NCBI RefSeq assembly: GCF_016082275.1
Contig: NZ_MOWM01000004.1
Coordinates: 1 to 64,000 of the forward strand
Reading direction: 5' to 3'
DNA length: 64,000 nucleotides
DNA from: Variovorax sp. E3
GTDB lineage: Bacteria; Pseudomonadota; Gammaproteobacteria; Burkholderiales; Burkholderiaceae_C
The notes below the pieces were generated by a model. It ran no database searches, was not told where the DNA came from, and saw nothing but the letters and a program-made list of their open reading frames with translations. The translations under genes and the position numbers were made by a program. Each line of letters begins with the position of its first letter. Position 1 is the first letter of the stretch. Positions 1 through 9,718 of the stretch are shown piece after piece.

Positions 1-8
1 TACAAGGA

Positions 9-38
9 AAGCCCGCAACGAAAGTTGCGGGCTTTTTT
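9..38 (+). terminator. Rho-independent terminator of an upstream gene
   Basis: An 11-bp perfect stem (AAGCCCGCAAC / GTTGCGGGCTT) with a GAAA loop runs into six T residues. It ends a gene lying left of the window and sits just before the greB ribosome binding site, so greB must be transcribed by read-through or from an upstream promoter outside or overlapping this hairpin. Confidence 0.85.
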
Positions 39-54
39 CATTTGGAGGATCTGC

Positions 55-630
55 GTGAGCAAGGCATTCACCAAGGAAACCGATGCGGACGGAGACGACG
101 ACGGCGCCGATGGCGCGTTGCCTCCGCTGCCCGCCGGCGGCAAGAACTACATCACCCCCGACGGCTACGCGCGGCTGCGCGACGAGCTGCTGCAGCTGAT
201 GGACGAAGAGCGCCCGAAGATCGTCGAGACCGTGCACTGGGCGGCCAAGAACGGCGACCGCTCCGAGAACGGCGACTACCTCTACGGCAAGAAGCGCCTG
301 CGCGAAATCGATCGACGCATCCGCTTTCTCACCAAGCGCCTCGAAATCGCCGAGATCACGGACCCGTCGGTGCACCATGGGCGTGACCAAGTCTTCTTTG
401 GCGCCACCGTGCGCTATGCCGACGAAGCCGGCGATGAGCGCAGCGTCACGATCCTCGGCATCGACGAGGCGGAAAGCGCGAAGGCGCAGGTCAGCTGGAT
501 CTCGCCGATCGCACGGGCGCTGCTCAAGGCGCGCGAGGGCGATGTGGTGAAGCTCGTGACGCCGGGCGGCGCGCACGAGGTCGAGATTCTGTCGGTGAGC
601 TATCCGGCGCCGCGCCCGGCTGCAGCGTAG
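55..630 (+). CDS. greB: Transcription elongation factor GreB
   Basis: GreB rescues backtracked RNA polymerase by stimulating cleavage of the extruded RNA 3' end in the secondary channel. The protein has the N-terminal coiled coil with the acidic tip motif NGDRSENGDYLYGKK, whose Y-x-K-K form is typical of GreB rather than GreA, followed by the FKBP-like C-terminal domain. I chose the GTG at 55 because GGAGG lies 7 bases upstream (44-48); this gives 191 residues against about 160 in E. coli. The extra length is an acidic, Asp-rich N-terminal extension of about 30 residues before the coiled coil, of unknown use. It converges with spoT, with only 17 bases between the stop codons. Confidence 0.93.
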   Translation: MSKAFTKETDADGDDDGADGALPPLPAGGKNYITPDGYARLRDELLQLMDEERPKIVETVHWAAKNGDRSENGDYLYGKKRLREIDRRIRFLTKRLEIAEITDPSVHHGRDQVFFGATVRYADEAGDERSVTILGIDEAESAKAQVSWISPIARALLKAREGDVVKLVTPGGAHEVEILSVSYPAPRPAAA

Positions 631-647
631 CGCTGCACAAAGCCCTG

Positions 648-2912
648 TCAGGGAATCGGCACGGTCCTGGAGGCCGTCAGCACCGAAGCGGTCCGGCGTG
701 CCGCGCGCAGCACCGCATCGAGATGCGCACGGTCGCGCACCGCGATCACGAAGCGCAGGTCGGTCGAGTCCTGCGGCGTCTCGTCGGCCATTTCGACATG
801 CGTGATGTCGGCTTCGGCATCGGCCAGCGTGGCGGCAACCCTTGCCAGCACGCCCTTGTCGTTGCGCACGGTAATGACCACGCCGGTTTCGAACGCGCGC
901 GTGGGCTCGTCGGCCCACTCGACGGCGAAGAAGCGTTCGCTGTCCTTGTGGCGCAGGCGCTGGCCCACGCCGCATTCTTCGGTGTGCACCACCAGGCCTT
1001 CGCCGTGCCCGAGGTAGCCGACGATCTGGTCGCCCGGAATCGGCCGGCAGCACAGCGCGAAGCGCACCGATGAGTTCTCGCTGCCATCGAGCGTGACCGC
1101 GCCTTGCGACACGGTTTCGTGCGAGATGAAGCGCTCGCGGCTCAGCAGCAGTGCGTCGGGCCGTTCGCCCAACTCCGAGAGCATGGCCACGAGCCGCTTG
1201 GCGACGATGCTGGCAATGCGCTTGCCCAGCCCGATGTCGGTCAGCAGTTCGGCGCGGGTGCGGTTGCCGGTGAAGCGCAGCAGCTTTTCCCACAGCGCCT
1301 GGTGCTCTTCGTCTTCGTCGGGCAGCTTGCTCAGGCCCTCGGCGCGCAGCGCCTGCGCGAGCAGCTTTTCGCCCAAGCCCTCGGACTCGGCATGCGCCAG
1401 CGTCTTGAGGTAGTGGCGGATCTTGGAGCGGGCCCGGCCCGTGCGCACGAAGCCGAGCCACGCGGGGTTGGGCGTCGAGACGGGCGCGGTGATGACCTCG
1501 ACCACGTCGCCGTTCTTGAGCTCGGTGCGCAGCGGCACCTGGTCGCCGTTGATGCGGGCGGCCGAGGTGTGGTCGCCGATGTTGCTGTGGATGGCGTAGG
1601 CAAAGTCGACCACCGTGGCGCCGCGCGGCAGCGCCATGATCTGGCTCTTGGGCGTGAACACGTAGACCGCGTCGGGGAACAGGTCGACCTTGACGTGGTC
1701 CCAGAACTCGGCGGCGTCGCGGGTTTCGTCCTGGATGTCGAGCAGCGACTGCAGCCACTTGGTGCCCAGTCGGTCGTTGCTGGCGGCGTTCGGCTCGGCG
1801 GCCTTGTAGAGCCAGTGCGCGGCCACGCCGGATTCGGCCACCACGTGCATGGCTTCGGTGCGCAGCTGGAACTCGACGCTCACGCCCGCCGGACCCACCA
1901 GCGTGGTGTGCAGCGACTGGTAGCCGTTGAGCTTGGAAATCGCGATGTGATCCTTGAACTTGCCCGGCAGCGGCTTGTACATCTGGTGCAGGATGCCCAG
2001 GCCGGTGTAGCAGGCGATCACGTTCGGCACGATCAGGCGAAAGCCGTAGATGTCGGTCACCTGGGCGAAGCTCAGGTGTTTTTCTTCCATCTTGCGGTAG
2101 ATGGAATAGAGCGTTTTCTCGCGTCCGGCGATCCGCAGCGTCATGCCGGCGGCCGAGAAGGCGGTCTCGACCTCTTTCTGTACTTTTTGAATCAAGTCCC
2201 GTCGTCGGCCGCGGGCCTTGGCGACGGCCTTGGACAGCGTGGCGTAGCGCCACGGTTTCAAATGGCGGAACGACAGCTCCTGCAGCTCGCGGTAGGTCTG
2301 GTTCAGCCCGAGCCGATGTGCGATGGGCGCGTAGATCTCGAGCGTTTCGCGCGAAATGCGGGCCCACTTTTCACGCGGCGCATCGGCCAGCGTGCGCATG
2401 TTGTGCGTGCGGTCCGCCAGCTTGACCAGGATGACGCGCACGTCGCGCGCCATGGCCAGCAGCATCTTGCGGAACGACTCGGCCTGGTTTTCTTCGCGCG
2501 TGTTGAACTGCAGCTTGTCGAGCTTGGTGAGCCCGTCGACCAGCTCGGCCACCGGCGCGCCGAAGCGTTCGATGAGTTCGGGCTTGGTCACGCCGCAGTC
2601 TTCGATGGCGTCGTGCAGCAGGGCGGCCATCAGGGCCTGCGCATCGAGCTTCCACTCGGCGCATTGCGCCGCCACGGCGATCGGGTGCGTGATGTACGGC
2701 TCGCCGCTGTTGCGCAGCTGGCCCAGATGGGCTTCGTCGGCGAAACGGTAGGCGCGCCGCACCAGCTCGGTGTCTTCGGCGCTCAGGTAATCGAGCCGTG
2801 CCGTCAATGCGGCAAAGCTTGCCGCGGCCGCGTTCAGCGCCGCCGGGCTCGGCTTCGGCGTGCCTTTGGGGGCATGGGACTGATGTTTGGCTACCGCGCT
2901 CATGGCTACCAC
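648..2912 (-). CDS. spoT: Bifunctional (p)ppGpp synthetase/hydrolase SpoT
   Basis: Controls the stringent response by making and degrading (p)ppGpp in the cytoplasm. The 754-residue protein shows an intact HD hydrolase domain (YITHP, then LLHDAIED), a synthetase domain (DIYGFRLI, KFKDHIA, GYQSLHT, QLRTEAMH), a TGS domain (VYVFTPKSQIMALPRGATVVDFAY) and a C-terminal ACT domain. The KFKD form and the intact HDxxED favour the bifunctional SpoT/Rel type over the hydrolase-dead RelA type. It follows rpoZ, as in the E. coli gmk-rpoZ-spoT order, but a terminator hairpin lies between them, so it may have its own promoter. An alternative start is the ATG three codons downstream. Confidence 0.94.
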   Translation of the reverse strand: MVAMSAVAKHQSHAPKGTPKPSPAALNAAAASFAALTARLDYLSAEDTELVRRAYRFADEAHLGQLRNSGEPYITHPIAVAAQCAEWKLDAQALMAALLHDAIEDCGVTKPELIERFGAPVAELVDGLTKLDKLQFNTREENQAESFRKMLLAMARDVRVILVKLADRTHNMRTLADAPREKWARISRETLEIYAPIAHRLGLNQTYRELQELSFRHLKPWRYATLSKAVAKARGRRRDLIQKVQKEVETAFSAAGMTLRIAGREKTLYSIYRKMEEKHLSFAQVTDIYGFRLIVPNVIACYTGLGILHQMYKPLPGKFKDHIAISKLNGYQSLHTTLVGPAGVSVEFQLRTEAMHVVAESGVAAHWLYKAAEPNAASNDRLGTKWLQSLLDIQDETRDAAEFWDHVKVDLFPDAVYVFTPKSQIMALPRGATVVDFAYAIHSNIGDHTSAARINGDQVPLRTELKNGDVVEVITAPVSTPNPAWLGFVRTGRARSKIRHYLKTLAHAESEGLGEKLLAQALRAEGLSKLPDEDEEHQALWEKLLRFTGNRTRAELLTDIGLGKRIASIVAKRLVAMLSELGERPDALLLSRERFISHETVSQGAVTLDGSENSSVRFALCCRPIPGDQIVGYLGHGEGLVVHTEECGVGQRLRHKDSERFFAVEWADEPTRAFETGVVITVRNDKGVLARVAATLADAEADITHVEMADETPQDSTDLRFVIAVRDRAHLDAVLRAARRTASVLTASRTVPIP

Positions 2913-2947
2913 TTTAGCGTGACCGCTGTATGGACGCGTCCGGACAT

Positions 2948-2976
2948 AAAAAAAGCACCGCTTGGCGGTGCCTTTT
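2948..2976 (-). terminator. Rho-independent terminator between rpoZ and spoT
   Basis: Read on the minus strand, a 7-bp stem GCACCGC/GCGGTGC with a 3-base loop is followed by seven T residues. It lies 20 bases after the rpoZ stop codon and 36 bases before the spoT start, so it should uncouple spoT from the yicC-gmk-rpoZ transcript or attenuate read-through into it. Confidence 0.8.
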
Positions 2977-2996
2977 CGTTGCAGGGCTGCGTCAGA

Positions 2997-3200
2997 TCAG
3001 CCCGGAACCTTCTTGAGCATTTCGATGCCGATCTTGCCTTCGGCGATTTCGCGCAGGGCGGTCACGGCGGGCTTGTTCTTGCTCTCGATCTTGGGCGCGT
3101 GGCCTTGGCTCAGCATGCGCGCGCGGTACGTGGCGGCCAGCACGAGCTGGAAGCGGTTCGGGATCTGCAGCAGACAATCTTCGACGGTGATGCGGGCCAT
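2997..3200 (-). CDS. rpoZ: DNA-directed RNA polymerase omega subunit
   Basis: Omega helps fold and hold the beta' subunit in RNA polymerase. The 67-residue product begins [10 protein letters not shown] and contains the family core [14 protein letters not shown] followed by an Ala/Lys-rich helix ([16 protein letters not shown]), which together identify it. It is shorter than the E. coli protein (91 residues) but normal for Burkholderiales. It lies 39 bases downstream of gmk in the same direction and is the last gene before the terminator, fitting a yicC-gmk-rpoZ operon. Confidence 0.95.
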   Translation of the reverse strand: MARITVEDCLLQIPNRFQLVLAATYRARMLSQGHAPKIESKNKPAVTALREIAEGKIGIEMLKKVPG

Positions 3201-3239
3201 GATGAGAAGCTTTCTGTCGGTGAGCGCGGGGCTCGGATA

Positions 3240-3881
3240 TCAGGGGATGTTCAGTGCGGCGAATGTGTCGGCACGCGCACGGCGCTGTGCGGAATACCGA
3301 AGCCGCTGAGCGTGGACGATCGCCTTGAGATCGAAAAGCGCGCGCTCAAATACCTCGTTGATTATAACGAAGTCGAATTCCCCCGCCCGAGCCATCTCTT
3401 CGGCGGCGTTTTTCAGTCGCAATTCGATCACCGAGGCGCTGTCTTCGCCGCGCCGCTCGAGGCGGGAGCGCAGCTCTTCCCAACTGGGCGGCAGGATGAA
3501 GATCATGACCGCGTTCGCGAAAGTCTTGCGGATCTGCAGGGCGCCCTGGAAGTCGATTTCGAGAATCACGTCCGCCCCCTGGGCGATCCGCTCCTCGATG
3601 GCGCGCTTGGAGGTGCCGTAGCGGTGGCCGTGCACATGCGCCCATTCCACGAAGCCGTCGGCCGCGATCAGCGCGTCGAACTCCGTCGGCGAGGCAAAAA
3701 AGTACTCGCGGCCGTGTTTTTCCTGTCCGCGCGGTGAGCGCGTGGTGTGGGAAACCGAGGGCTGGACGGCCGAATCGAGTTCCATCAGCGCCTTGACCAG
3801 GCTCGATTTGCCGGCGCCGCTGGGCGCCGCCACCACGAAGATGTTGCCAGGGTAGTCCATGCTGCTGTTCGTCGTCGTCAT
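3240..3881 (-). CDS. gmk: Guanylate kinase
   Basis: Phosphorylates GMP to GDP, an essential step in purine nucleotide and (p)ppGpp supply. The 213-residue protein has the P-loop APSGAGKSS near residue 18, the GMP-binding [19 protein letters not shown] segment and the lid/core EIDFQGA motif. The start codon overlaps the yicC stop by 4 bases, which shows translational coupling; an internal Met at residue 8 is a possible later start. Its place directly before rpoZ and spoT is the common proteobacterial arrangement. Confidence 0.95.
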   Translation of the reverse strand: MTTTNSSMDYPGNIFVVAAPSGAGKSSLVKALMELDSAVQPSVSHTTRSPRGQEKHGREYFFASPTEFDALIAADGFVEWAHVHGHRYGTSKRAIEERIAQGADVILEIDFQGALQIRKTFANAVMIFILPPSWEELRSRLERRGEDSASVIELRLKNAAEEMARAGEFDFVIINEVFERALFDLKAIVHAQRLRYSAQRRARADTFAALNIP

Positions 3882-4801
3882 TCGATGTTCTGGACCTGCT
3901 CGCGCATCTGCTCGATCAGGACCTTCATGTCCACGCCGATGCGCGTGAGCTCCAGCGCCGCCGACTTGGAGCCCAGGGTGTTGGCCTCGCGGTGCAGTTC
4001 CTGGATCAGGAAGTCCAGGCGCTTGCCGATCTCGCCGCCCTTCTTGAGCAGGCGCTCGATCTCGTCGAGGTGCGAGTTCAGGCGGGTCAGTTCCTCGGCC
4101 ACGTCGATGCGGATCGCGAAGGCCGTGGCCTCGGTCAGCGCGCGGTCCTGGGCGGCCTCGGGCAGGGTGCCGCCGGTGCTTTCGGTCAGGCCCATGGCCT
4201 CTTTCCAGCGCTCCAGGAAGCGGGTGCGCTGCTGTTCGACCAGCTGCGGCACCAGCGGGCCGGCCTGCTGCACCAGGGTGCGCAGCTGGGCCAGGTGGGC
4301 CTCGAGCATCTTGGCGAGCCGGGCGCCTTCGCGCTGGCGGGCCGACATCAGGCCGTCAAGGGCCTTGCCGCTCACCTCGAGCAGGTCGGGGCCCCAGTCG
4401 CCGCGGGCGGCGCTGTCGCCGCCGGCCAGGCGCAGCACGTCGGCCACGCTCAGCTCGCGGGCGCTGGGCAGCCAGGCCTTGATGCTGTCCTGCACCCCGT
4501 TGAGCCGCTGGAGCAGCTTGACGGAGGGCTCGACGACGCCCGCCTGGGCGGTGTTCTCGATCGCTGCCCGCACCTCGACCTTGCCGCGCTTGAGCTTGCC
4601 CGTGAGCAACTCGCGCAGCGCGGTTTCATGCTGGCGCAATTCCTCCGGCAACTTGAAGGTGAGATCGAGGAAGCGGCTGTTGACCGAGCGGATTTCGACC
4701 CCGAGCCGGCCCGCGGCGGAGGGCCGTGCTTCGGCTTCGGAGTGGCTGCCTGCGGACCCATTTTGGCCGCTGGCGTAGCCGGTCATGCTGTAAACTGGCA
4801 T
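3878..4801 (-). CDS. yicC: YicC-family endoribonuclease
   Basis: YicC/RmuC-clade proteins have been described as endoribonucleases that act on small RNAs; the exact substrate here is unknown. The 307-residue sequence starts with the diagnostic MTGYASG motif and contains the conserved [18 protein letters not shown] segment and the C-terminal [20 protein letters not shown] motif of the family. It is the first gene of the minus-strand run yicC-gmk-rpoZ and overlaps gmk by 4 bases. It is divergent from the kinase gene at 4892, with about 90 bases between start codons. Confidence 0.9.
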   Translation of the reverse strand: MPVYSMTGYASGQNGSAGSHSEAEARPSAAGRLGVEIRSVNSRFLDLTFKLPEELRQHETALRELLTGKLKRGKVEVRAAIENTAQAGVVEPSVKLLQRLNGVQDSIKAWLPSARELSVADVLRLAGGDSAARGDWGPDLLEVSGKALDGLMSARQREGARLAKMLEAHLAQLRTLVQQAGPLVPQLVEQQRTRFLERWKEAMGLTESTGGTLPEAAQDRALTEATAFAIRIDVAEELTRLNSHLDEIERLLKKGGEIGKRLDFLIQELHREANTLGSKSAALELTRIGVDMKVLIEQMREQVQNIE

Positions 4802-4891
4802 TGCGCCTCACTGTGGTTTTGCTTGCAAGCACCGAGCGTCGGCACGGCGTTCGCTTGCCGCACCATCGCCTTCGGGCGAAACTCCCGGATT

Positions 4892-5899
4892 ATGTCAAAG
4901 GTCAAGCCTTCGCCCCTGTTGCCCGATACGGTCATCGGCGGATACCGCGTTGTACGCCGGCTTTCCGCGGGTGGTTTCGGTGTCGTCTATCTCGCCATCG
5001 ACCCTGCCGGCCAGCAGGTCGCCATCAAGGAATATCTGCCCTCGTCGCTCGCCACCCGGGGCCCCGACGAGCTGGCGCCCCAGGTGCCGCCCGAGAAGTT
5101 GTCTCTTTACCGGCTGGGCCTCAAGAGTTTCTTCGAAGAAGGCCGCTCGCTCGCGCAAATCTCGCATGCCTCGGTGGTCAGCGTGCTCAATTTCTTTCGC
5201 GAGAACGAGACCGTCTACATGGTCATGAACTACCTGGAGGGCGCGACCCTGCAGGATTTCGTGGTCACGGCGCGCGACCTCAAGAAGCAGAAGGTCTTCC
5301 GCGAATCCACCATCCGGTCGCTGTTCGACGAAATCCTGCGCGGCCTGCGCATCGTCCACCAGTACAAGATGCTGCATCTGGACATCAAGCCCGCCAACAT
5401 CTTCGTCACCGACGACGACCGGGCCGTGCTGATCGACTTCGGCGCCGCGCGCGAAGTGCTCAGCAAGGAGGGCATCTTCATCCGCCCCATGTACACCCCC
5501 GGCTTCGCGGCCCCCGAGATGTACCGGCGCGACTCGTCGATGGGCCCGTGGACCGACATCTACGCCATTGGCGCCTGCATCTACGCCTGCATGCAGGGCT
5601 ACCCGCCCAACGACGCGCCGCGGCGCATCGAGAAAGACCGCCTCAGCCTGTCGCTGTCGCGCCTGCGCGGCGTGTATTCCGACAACCTGATCGAGGTCGT
5701 CGAGTGGTGCATGTCGCTCGACCCGCTGTCGCGTCCGCAATCGGTGTTCGCGCTGCAGAAAGAACTCAGCCGCGAAGGCGAGCGCCGCTACACCAAGCTC
5801 ACGGTGGGTGAGAAGGTGCGCCTGTCGATCGACAACATCCGCTCCTTCGACAAGAAGAGCCTGCCCAGGGCCGCCGCGCCCACCACGCGCCCCGCATGA
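4892..5899 (+). CDS. Serine/threonine protein kinase (Hanks type)
   Basis: A soluble Hanks-type kinase of 335 residues with no predicted membrane segment. Visible motifs are the glycine loop SAGGFGVVY (residues 25-33), the ATP-anchoring Lys in VAIKEY (46), the catalytic loop HLDIKPANI, the DFG motif IDFGAAR and the APE motif FAAPEMY. The catalytic loop has HLD instead of HRD, so it is not an RD kinase and may not need activation-loop phosphorylation. It is followed 7 bases later by a PP2C-type phosphatase, forming a reversible phosphorylation pair. Its substrates are unknown; I chose the ATG at 4892 because the kinase fold begins 17 residues later. Confidence 0.9.
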   Translation: MSKVKPSPLLPDTVIGGYRVVRRLSAGGFGVVYLAIDPAGQQVAIKEYLPSSLATRGPDELAPQVPPEKLSLYRLGLKSFFEEGRSLAQISHASVVSVLNFFRENETVYMVMNYLEGATLQDFVVTARDLKKQKVFRESTIRSLFDEILRGLRIVHQYKMLHLDIKPANIFVTDDDRAVLIDFGAAREVLSKEGIFIRPMYTPGFAAPEMYRRDSSMGPWTDIYAIGACIYACMQGYPPNDAPRRIEKDRLSLSLSRLRGVYSDNLIEVVEWCMSLDPLSRPQSVFALQKELSREGERRYTKLTVGEKVRLSIDNIRSFDKKSLPRAAAPTTRPA

Positions 5900-5906
5900 C
5901 ATCACC

Positions 5907-6818
5907 ATGAAATTCTCCGTCTTCCAGGTCAGCCGCAAGGGCGGTCGTCTCAAGAACGAAGACCGCATGGGCTATTGCTACACGCGGGAGTCGGGCCTTT
6001 TCGTGCTGGCCGACGGCATGGGCGGCCATCCGGAAGGCGAAGTGGCCGCGCAACTGGCCCTGCAGACCATCGCCGCGCTCTACCAGCGCGAAGCGCGCCC
6101 GATCGTGAAAGACGTGAAGTCCTTCCTGGCCGAATCGGCCATGGCCGCGCACCAGCAGATCATGCGCTACGCCAGCCACAAGGCCATGCTCGACACGCCG
6201 CGCACCACCGTCGTCGCGGCCGTGCTGCAGGGCACCACCGCCACCTGGATGCACTGTGGCGACTCGCGCCTGTACGTGGTGCGCGACGGCCGGCTGCTGG
6301 TGCGCACGCGCGACCATTCCCACGCCGAGCGGCCCAAGCCGCACGGCTCCGACACGCCCGTCAACCGCAACCTGCTGCTGACCTGCCTGGGCTCGCCGAC
6401 CACGCCGCTGTTCGACGTGTCGAACCCGCTGCAGCTGCAGCGCGGCGACCGCCTCATGCTGTGCTCCGACGGCGTGTGGGGCGTGCTCGACGACGCGCTC
6501 ATCGTGCACACGCTCTCGTCGGGCAAGCCCGTGTCCGACGCCGCCCCCGACCTGGCCGAAATGGCGCTGCGCAAGGGCGGCGCCCACAGCGACAACGTGA
6601 CGCTCATCGCCCTCGAATGGGAAATGCCCGACAGCACCGCGGGCGACGACCGCAGCGGCGTGTCGACCGAGACCATCGAGGACGGTGTGTTCGCCTCGAC
6701 CATCCAGGCGGGCATGCCGTCGGACAACGAGATCGACGACCTCGACGAAGACGCCATCGAGCGCTCCATCGCCGAGATCAACGAAGCCATTCGCCGCTCG
6801 GCCGCACGCAAGACCTGA
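5907..6818 (+). CDS. PP2C-family protein phosphatase
   Basis: Metal-dependent Ser/Thr phosphatase of 303 residues, the partner of the preceding kinase. It carries the PP2C signatures KNEDRMGY (metal-binding Asp), [30 protein letters not shown] and [10 protein letters not shown], so all metal-ligand aspartates appear to be present. The C-terminal 50 residues are an acidic tail beyond the catalytic domain. The ATG at 5907 follows the kinase stop by 7 bases, so the two are very probably co-translated, and rph follows 44 bases later. Confidence 0.9.
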   Translation: MKFSVFQVSRKGGRLKNEDRMGYCYTRESGLFVLADGMGGHPEGEVAAQLALQTIAALYQREARPIVKDVKSFLAESAMAAHQQIMRYASHKAMLDTPRTTVVAAVLQGTTATWMHCGDSRLYVVRDGRLLVRTRDHSHAERPKPHGSDTPVNRNLLLTCLGSPTTPLFDVSNPLQLQRGDRLMLCSDGVWGVLDDALIVHTLSSGKPVSDAAPDLAEMALRKGGAHSDNVTLIALEWEMPDSTAGDDRSGVSTETIEDGVFASTIQAGMPSDNEIDDLDEDAIERSIAEINEAIRRSAARKT

Positions 6819-6862
6819 GCGCGCCGACCGTTCCCCTTTTTCCCTCTTTCGAGTCTCCAACC

Positions 6863-7597
6863 ATGACTGCATTCACACGAAGCGGCGGCCGTGCCGCCGA
6901 CCAACTGCGCCCGGTGCGCATCACCCGCGGTTTCACCATCCACGCCGAAGGCTCGGTGCTCATCGAGTTCGGCCAGACCCGCGTGCTGTGCACCGCGTCG
7001 GTCGAAGAAAAAGTGCCGCCGCACAAGAAGGGCAGCGGCGAAGGCTGGGTCACGGCCGAATACGGCATGCTGCCGCGCGCCACCCACACCCGCAGCAGCC
7101 GCGAAGCCGCCAAGGGCAAGCAGACCGGCCGCACGCAGGAAATCCAGCGCCTCATCGGCCGCTCGATGCGCGCCGTGTTCGACCTGGCCGCACTCGGCGA
7201 GCGCACCATCCACCTCGACTGCGACGTGCTGCAGGCCGACGGCGGCACGCGCACCGCGGCCATCACCGGCGCGTTCGTGGCCGCGCAGGACGCCGTCAAC
7301 AAGCTCATCGCCGCCGGCACCCTCAAGGCCTCGCCCATCAAGGGCCACGTGGCCGCCATCTCGGTTGGCATCGTCGAAGGCGCGCCGCTGCTCGACCTCG
7401 AATACACCGAAGACTCGGCCTGCGACACCGACATGAACGTCGTCATGACCGGCGCCGGTCACTTCGTCGAAGTGCAGGGCACCGCCGAAGGCGTGGCCTT
7501 CACGCGCGACGAAATGAACATCCTGCTCGGCCTGGCCGAGAAGGGCATCGGCGAACTCGTGACCCTGCAGAAGCAGGCACTCGCCGCCTCGAACTGA
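6863..7597 (+). CDS. rph: Ribonuclease PH
   Basis: Phosphate-dependent 3'-to-5' exoribonuclease that trims tRNA 3' ends and structured RNAs. The 244-residue protein matches the family end to end: [12 protein letters not shown] at the start, the [17 protein letters not shown] segment that carries the active-site Arg residues, the [19 protein letters not shown] phosphate-binding motif and the EVQGTAEG motif near the C-terminus. Its neighbour rdgB is a frequent partner in proteobacteria. No frameshift of the kind known in E. coli K-12 is present. Confidence 0.96.
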   Translation: MTAFTRSGGRAADQLRPVRITRGFTIHAEGSVLIEFGQTRVLCTASVEEKVPPHKKGSGEGWVTAEYGMLPRATHTRSSREAAKGKQTGRTQEIQRLIGRSMRAVFDLAALGERTIHLDCDVLQADGGTRTAAITGAFVAAQDAVNKLIAAGTLKASPIKGHVAAISVGIVEGAPLLDLEYTEDSACDTDMNVVMTGAGHFVEVQGTAEGVAFTRDEMNILLGLAEKGIGELVTLQKQALAASN

Positions 7598-7656
7598 CCA
7601 CCTCCAGCTACTGGCGCCTGCTTGCAAGGCGGGCGCCACAGCCACTTTGACTTTCT

Positions 7657-8262
7657 ATGAAACTGGTTCTGGCTTCCAACAACGCAGGCAAGCTCGCCGA
7701 ACTCCAGCAACTGTTCGCGGAGCTGTCCGTCACGCTCGTGCCGCAATCGTCGCTGGGCGTGGGCGAGGCTGAAGAACCCTTTCGCACCTTTGTAGAGAAC
7801 GCGCTGACGAAGGCACGCCACGCCAGCGCCGCCACCGGCCTGCCGGCCATTGCCGACGACGCCGGCCTGTGCGTCGATGCCTTCGGCGGCCTGCCGGGCG
7901 TCGACACCGCCTACTACGCCACCCAATTCGGCTACGCCAAGGGCGACGCCAACAACGTGAAGGCGCTGCTCGAGCAGCTCGACGGGGTCGTCAACCGGCG
8001 CGCCGCGCTGGTCAGCACCCTGGTCGCGCTGCGCAGCCACGACGACCCCGAGCCACTCATTGCCGTGGGCCGTGTCGTCGGCGAGATCGCGCCCGCGCCC
8101 GTGGGCGACAACGGCTTCGGCTTCGACCCCGTGATGTACCTGCCGAGCTTCGGCAAGACCTTTGCCCAGCTGACGCCCGAGGTCAAGAACGCCAACAGCC
8201 ACCGCGGCCGCGCGGCGCAGGCCATGCTGGCGCTGATGCGCGAACGCTGGCTGTCGTCGTAG
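7657..8262 (+). CDS. rdgB: dITP/XTP pyrophosphatase (non-canonical purine NTPase)
   Basis: Hydrolyses dITP, dXTP and ITP to monophosphates and so keeps deaminated purines out of DNA and RNA. The 201-residue sequence has the Ham1/RdgB signatures: N-terminal LASNNAGKLAEL, the ADDAGLCVDA metal-binding motif, GDNGFGFDPV and the C-terminal NSHRGRA motif. It lies between rph and hemW, with the hemW start codon only 6 bases after its stop, which suggests an rph-rdgB-hemW operon. Confidence 0.95.
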   Translation: MKLVLASNNAGKLAELQQLFAELSVTLVPQSSLGVGEAEEPFRTFVENALTKARHASAATGLPAIADDAGLCVDAFGGLPGVDTAYYATQFGYAKGDANNVKALLEQLDGVVNRRAALVSTLVALRSHDDPEPLIAVGRVVGEIAPAPVGDNGFGFDPVMYLPSFGKTFAQLTPEVKNANSHRGRAAQAMLALMRERWLSS

Positions 8263-8268
8263 TTCGCC

Positions 8269-9531
8269 ATGGCCACCGTCTTCCCGATTCAACCGGCGCA
8301 GCCCACGGGCGCGCCGCAGGCCAACGACGTGCTGCACTGGATGCGGCCCGGTCCGCTGCAGCTCAGCGCGCTGCCGCCGCTGTCGCTGTACATCCACCTG
8401 CCGTGGTGCCTGCGCAAGTGCCCGTACTGCGACTTCAACTCGCACGAGTGGCGCGCCACCAGCGAAGCCGACATCGACGGCATTCCCGAGCAGGCGTACC
8501 TCGATGCGCTGATTGCCGACCTCGACGCCGCGCTGCCGCTCATCTGGGGCCGGACCGTCCACACCGTCTTCATCGGCGGCGGCACGCCGAGCCTGTTCTC
8601 GCCGCAGGCCATCGACCGCCTGCTGGGCGACGTGCGCGCGCGCCTGAAGCTCGCGCCCGATTGCGAGATCACCCTCGAGGCCAACCCCGGCACCTTCGAG
8701 CGCAATCGCTTTCGTGCGTATCGCGCGGCAGGCGTCACGCGCCTGTCGGTGGGCGTGCAGAGCTTCAACGACGAGCACCTGAAGGCCCTGGGCCGCGTGC
8801 ACGACCGCGCGCAGGCCATTGCCGCAGTGGAAGAGGCCGCGAGCGCCTTCGACACCTTCAACCTCGACCTGATGTACGCGCTGCCGGGCCAGACGCTCGA
8901 GGGCCTCGACGCCGACCTGTCGCAGGCGCTGTCGCTCGCGCCGCCGCATCTGTCGGTGTACCACCTGACCATCGAGCCCAACACCTGGTTCGCCAAGTTT
9001 CCGCCGACGCTGCCCGAGGACGACATCGCCTACGCGATGCTCGACCGCATCACCGAACGCACGGGTGCCATCGGCATGTCGCGCTACGAGGTTTCGGCCT
9101 ATGCCCGCGAGGGGCACGGCTGCGCGCACAACCTCAACTACTGGGAGTTCGGTGACTACCTGGGCATTGGCGCGGGCGCGCACAGCAAGCTGAGCTTCGC
9201 GCACCGCATCGTGCGCCAGGTGCGCTACCGGGAGCCGCGGCTGTACATGGAGAACGCGCGCGCCGGCGCCGCCGTGTCGCAGAGCGACGAAGTGGCGCTG
9301 GCCGACCTGCCGTTCGAGTTCATGCTCAACGCGCTGCGGCTGAAGGCGGGCTTCACGCTGCCGCAGTTCAGCGAGCGCACGGGGCTGGCGATGACGTCGA
9401 TCCAGCGCGGCCTGGAAGAGGCCGAACGCAAGGGGCTGCTGGCGCGCGACCTGTTCCGGGTGTGGCCGACCGAGCGCGGGCTGGACTTTCTGAGCGACCT
9501 GCAGGCGATGTTCCTGCCGGACACGGAGTAG
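8269..9531 (+). CDS. hemW: Radical SAM heme chaperone HemW
   Basis: HemW binds heme and a 4Fe-4S cluster and is implicated in heme delivery; it was formerly taken for an oxygen-independent coproporphyrinogen oxidase. The 420-residue protein has the radical SAM motif WCLRKCPYCDF with cysteines 47, 51 and 54 in Cx3Cx2C spacing, the GGGTPS motif, VGVQSFND and the C-terminal HemN_C domain. It carries about 40 extra N-terminal residues before the SAM barrel. True HemN proteins have an extra conserved N-terminal region that is not seen here, so HemW is preferred. Confidence 0.93.
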   Translation: MATVFPIQPAQPTGAPQANDVLHWMRPGPLQLSALPPLSLYIHLPWCLRKCPYCDFNSHEWRATSEADIDGIPEQAYLDALIADLDAALPLIWGRTVHTVFIGGGTPSLFSPQAIDRLLGDVRARLKLAPDCEITLEANPGTFERNRFRAYRAAGVTRLSVGVQSFNDEHLKALGRVHDRAQAIAAVEEAASAFDTFNLDLMYALPGQTLEGLDADLSQALSLAPPHLSVYHLTIEPNTWFAKFPPTLPEDDIAYAMLDRITERTGAIGMSRYEVSAYAREGHGCAHNLNYWEFGDYLGIGAGAHSKLSFAHRIVRQVRYREPRLYMENARAGAAVSQSDEVALADLPFEFMLNALRLKAGFTLPQFSERTGLAMTSIQRGLEEAERKGLLARDLFRVWPTERGLDFLSDLQAMFLPDTE

Positions 9532-9563
9532 GGCGCGGCTGTCAGCTTAAAATCGACGATTCC

Positions 9564-9648
9564 GGAGAGTTGGGTGAGTGGTTTAAACCAGCAGTCTTGA
9601 AAACTGCCGACGTGAAAGCGTCCGTGAGTTCGAATCTCACACTCTCCG
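9564..9648 (+). tRNA. tRNA-Ser (anticodon UGA)
   Basis: An 85-base cloverleaf: acceptor arm GGAGAGT pairs with ACTCTCC at 9641-9647; the anticodon stem GCAGT/ACTGC holds the loop CTTGAAA with anticodon TGA; there is a long variable arm (CGACGTGAAAGCGTC region) typical of serine tRNAs; and the T arm GTGAG-TTCGAAT-CTCAC. The discriminator base is G and the CCA end is not fully encoded. It marks the end of the conserved housekeeping block. Confidence 0.96.
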
Positions 9649-9718
9649 CAAATTTTCCTTTAAAGTCAACAGCTTGGGTTGATTTTAAATTTTTGTCCCA
9701 CATAAAAGCCCACATAAA

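Noticed and set aside
1104-3737. An 877-residue open frame on the plus strand through spoT, rpoZ and gmk
   Set aside because: It is the antisense shadow of well-supported genes in GC-rich DNA and has no recognisable domain; the minus-strand genes explain the region.
6867-7650. Long alternative frames over rph rich in Arg and Ala
   Set aside because: Shadow frames; composition is typical of out-of-phase translation, and RNase PH is certain.
8289-9026. Minus-strand frame of 245 codons inside hemW
   Set aside because: No domain and Ser/Arg-rich composition; hemW is intact in the other frame.
9697-9718. CCCACATAAA tandem repeat as a phage attachment core
   Set aside because: Only ten bases long, no integrase nearby and no second copy seen; left as an observation.
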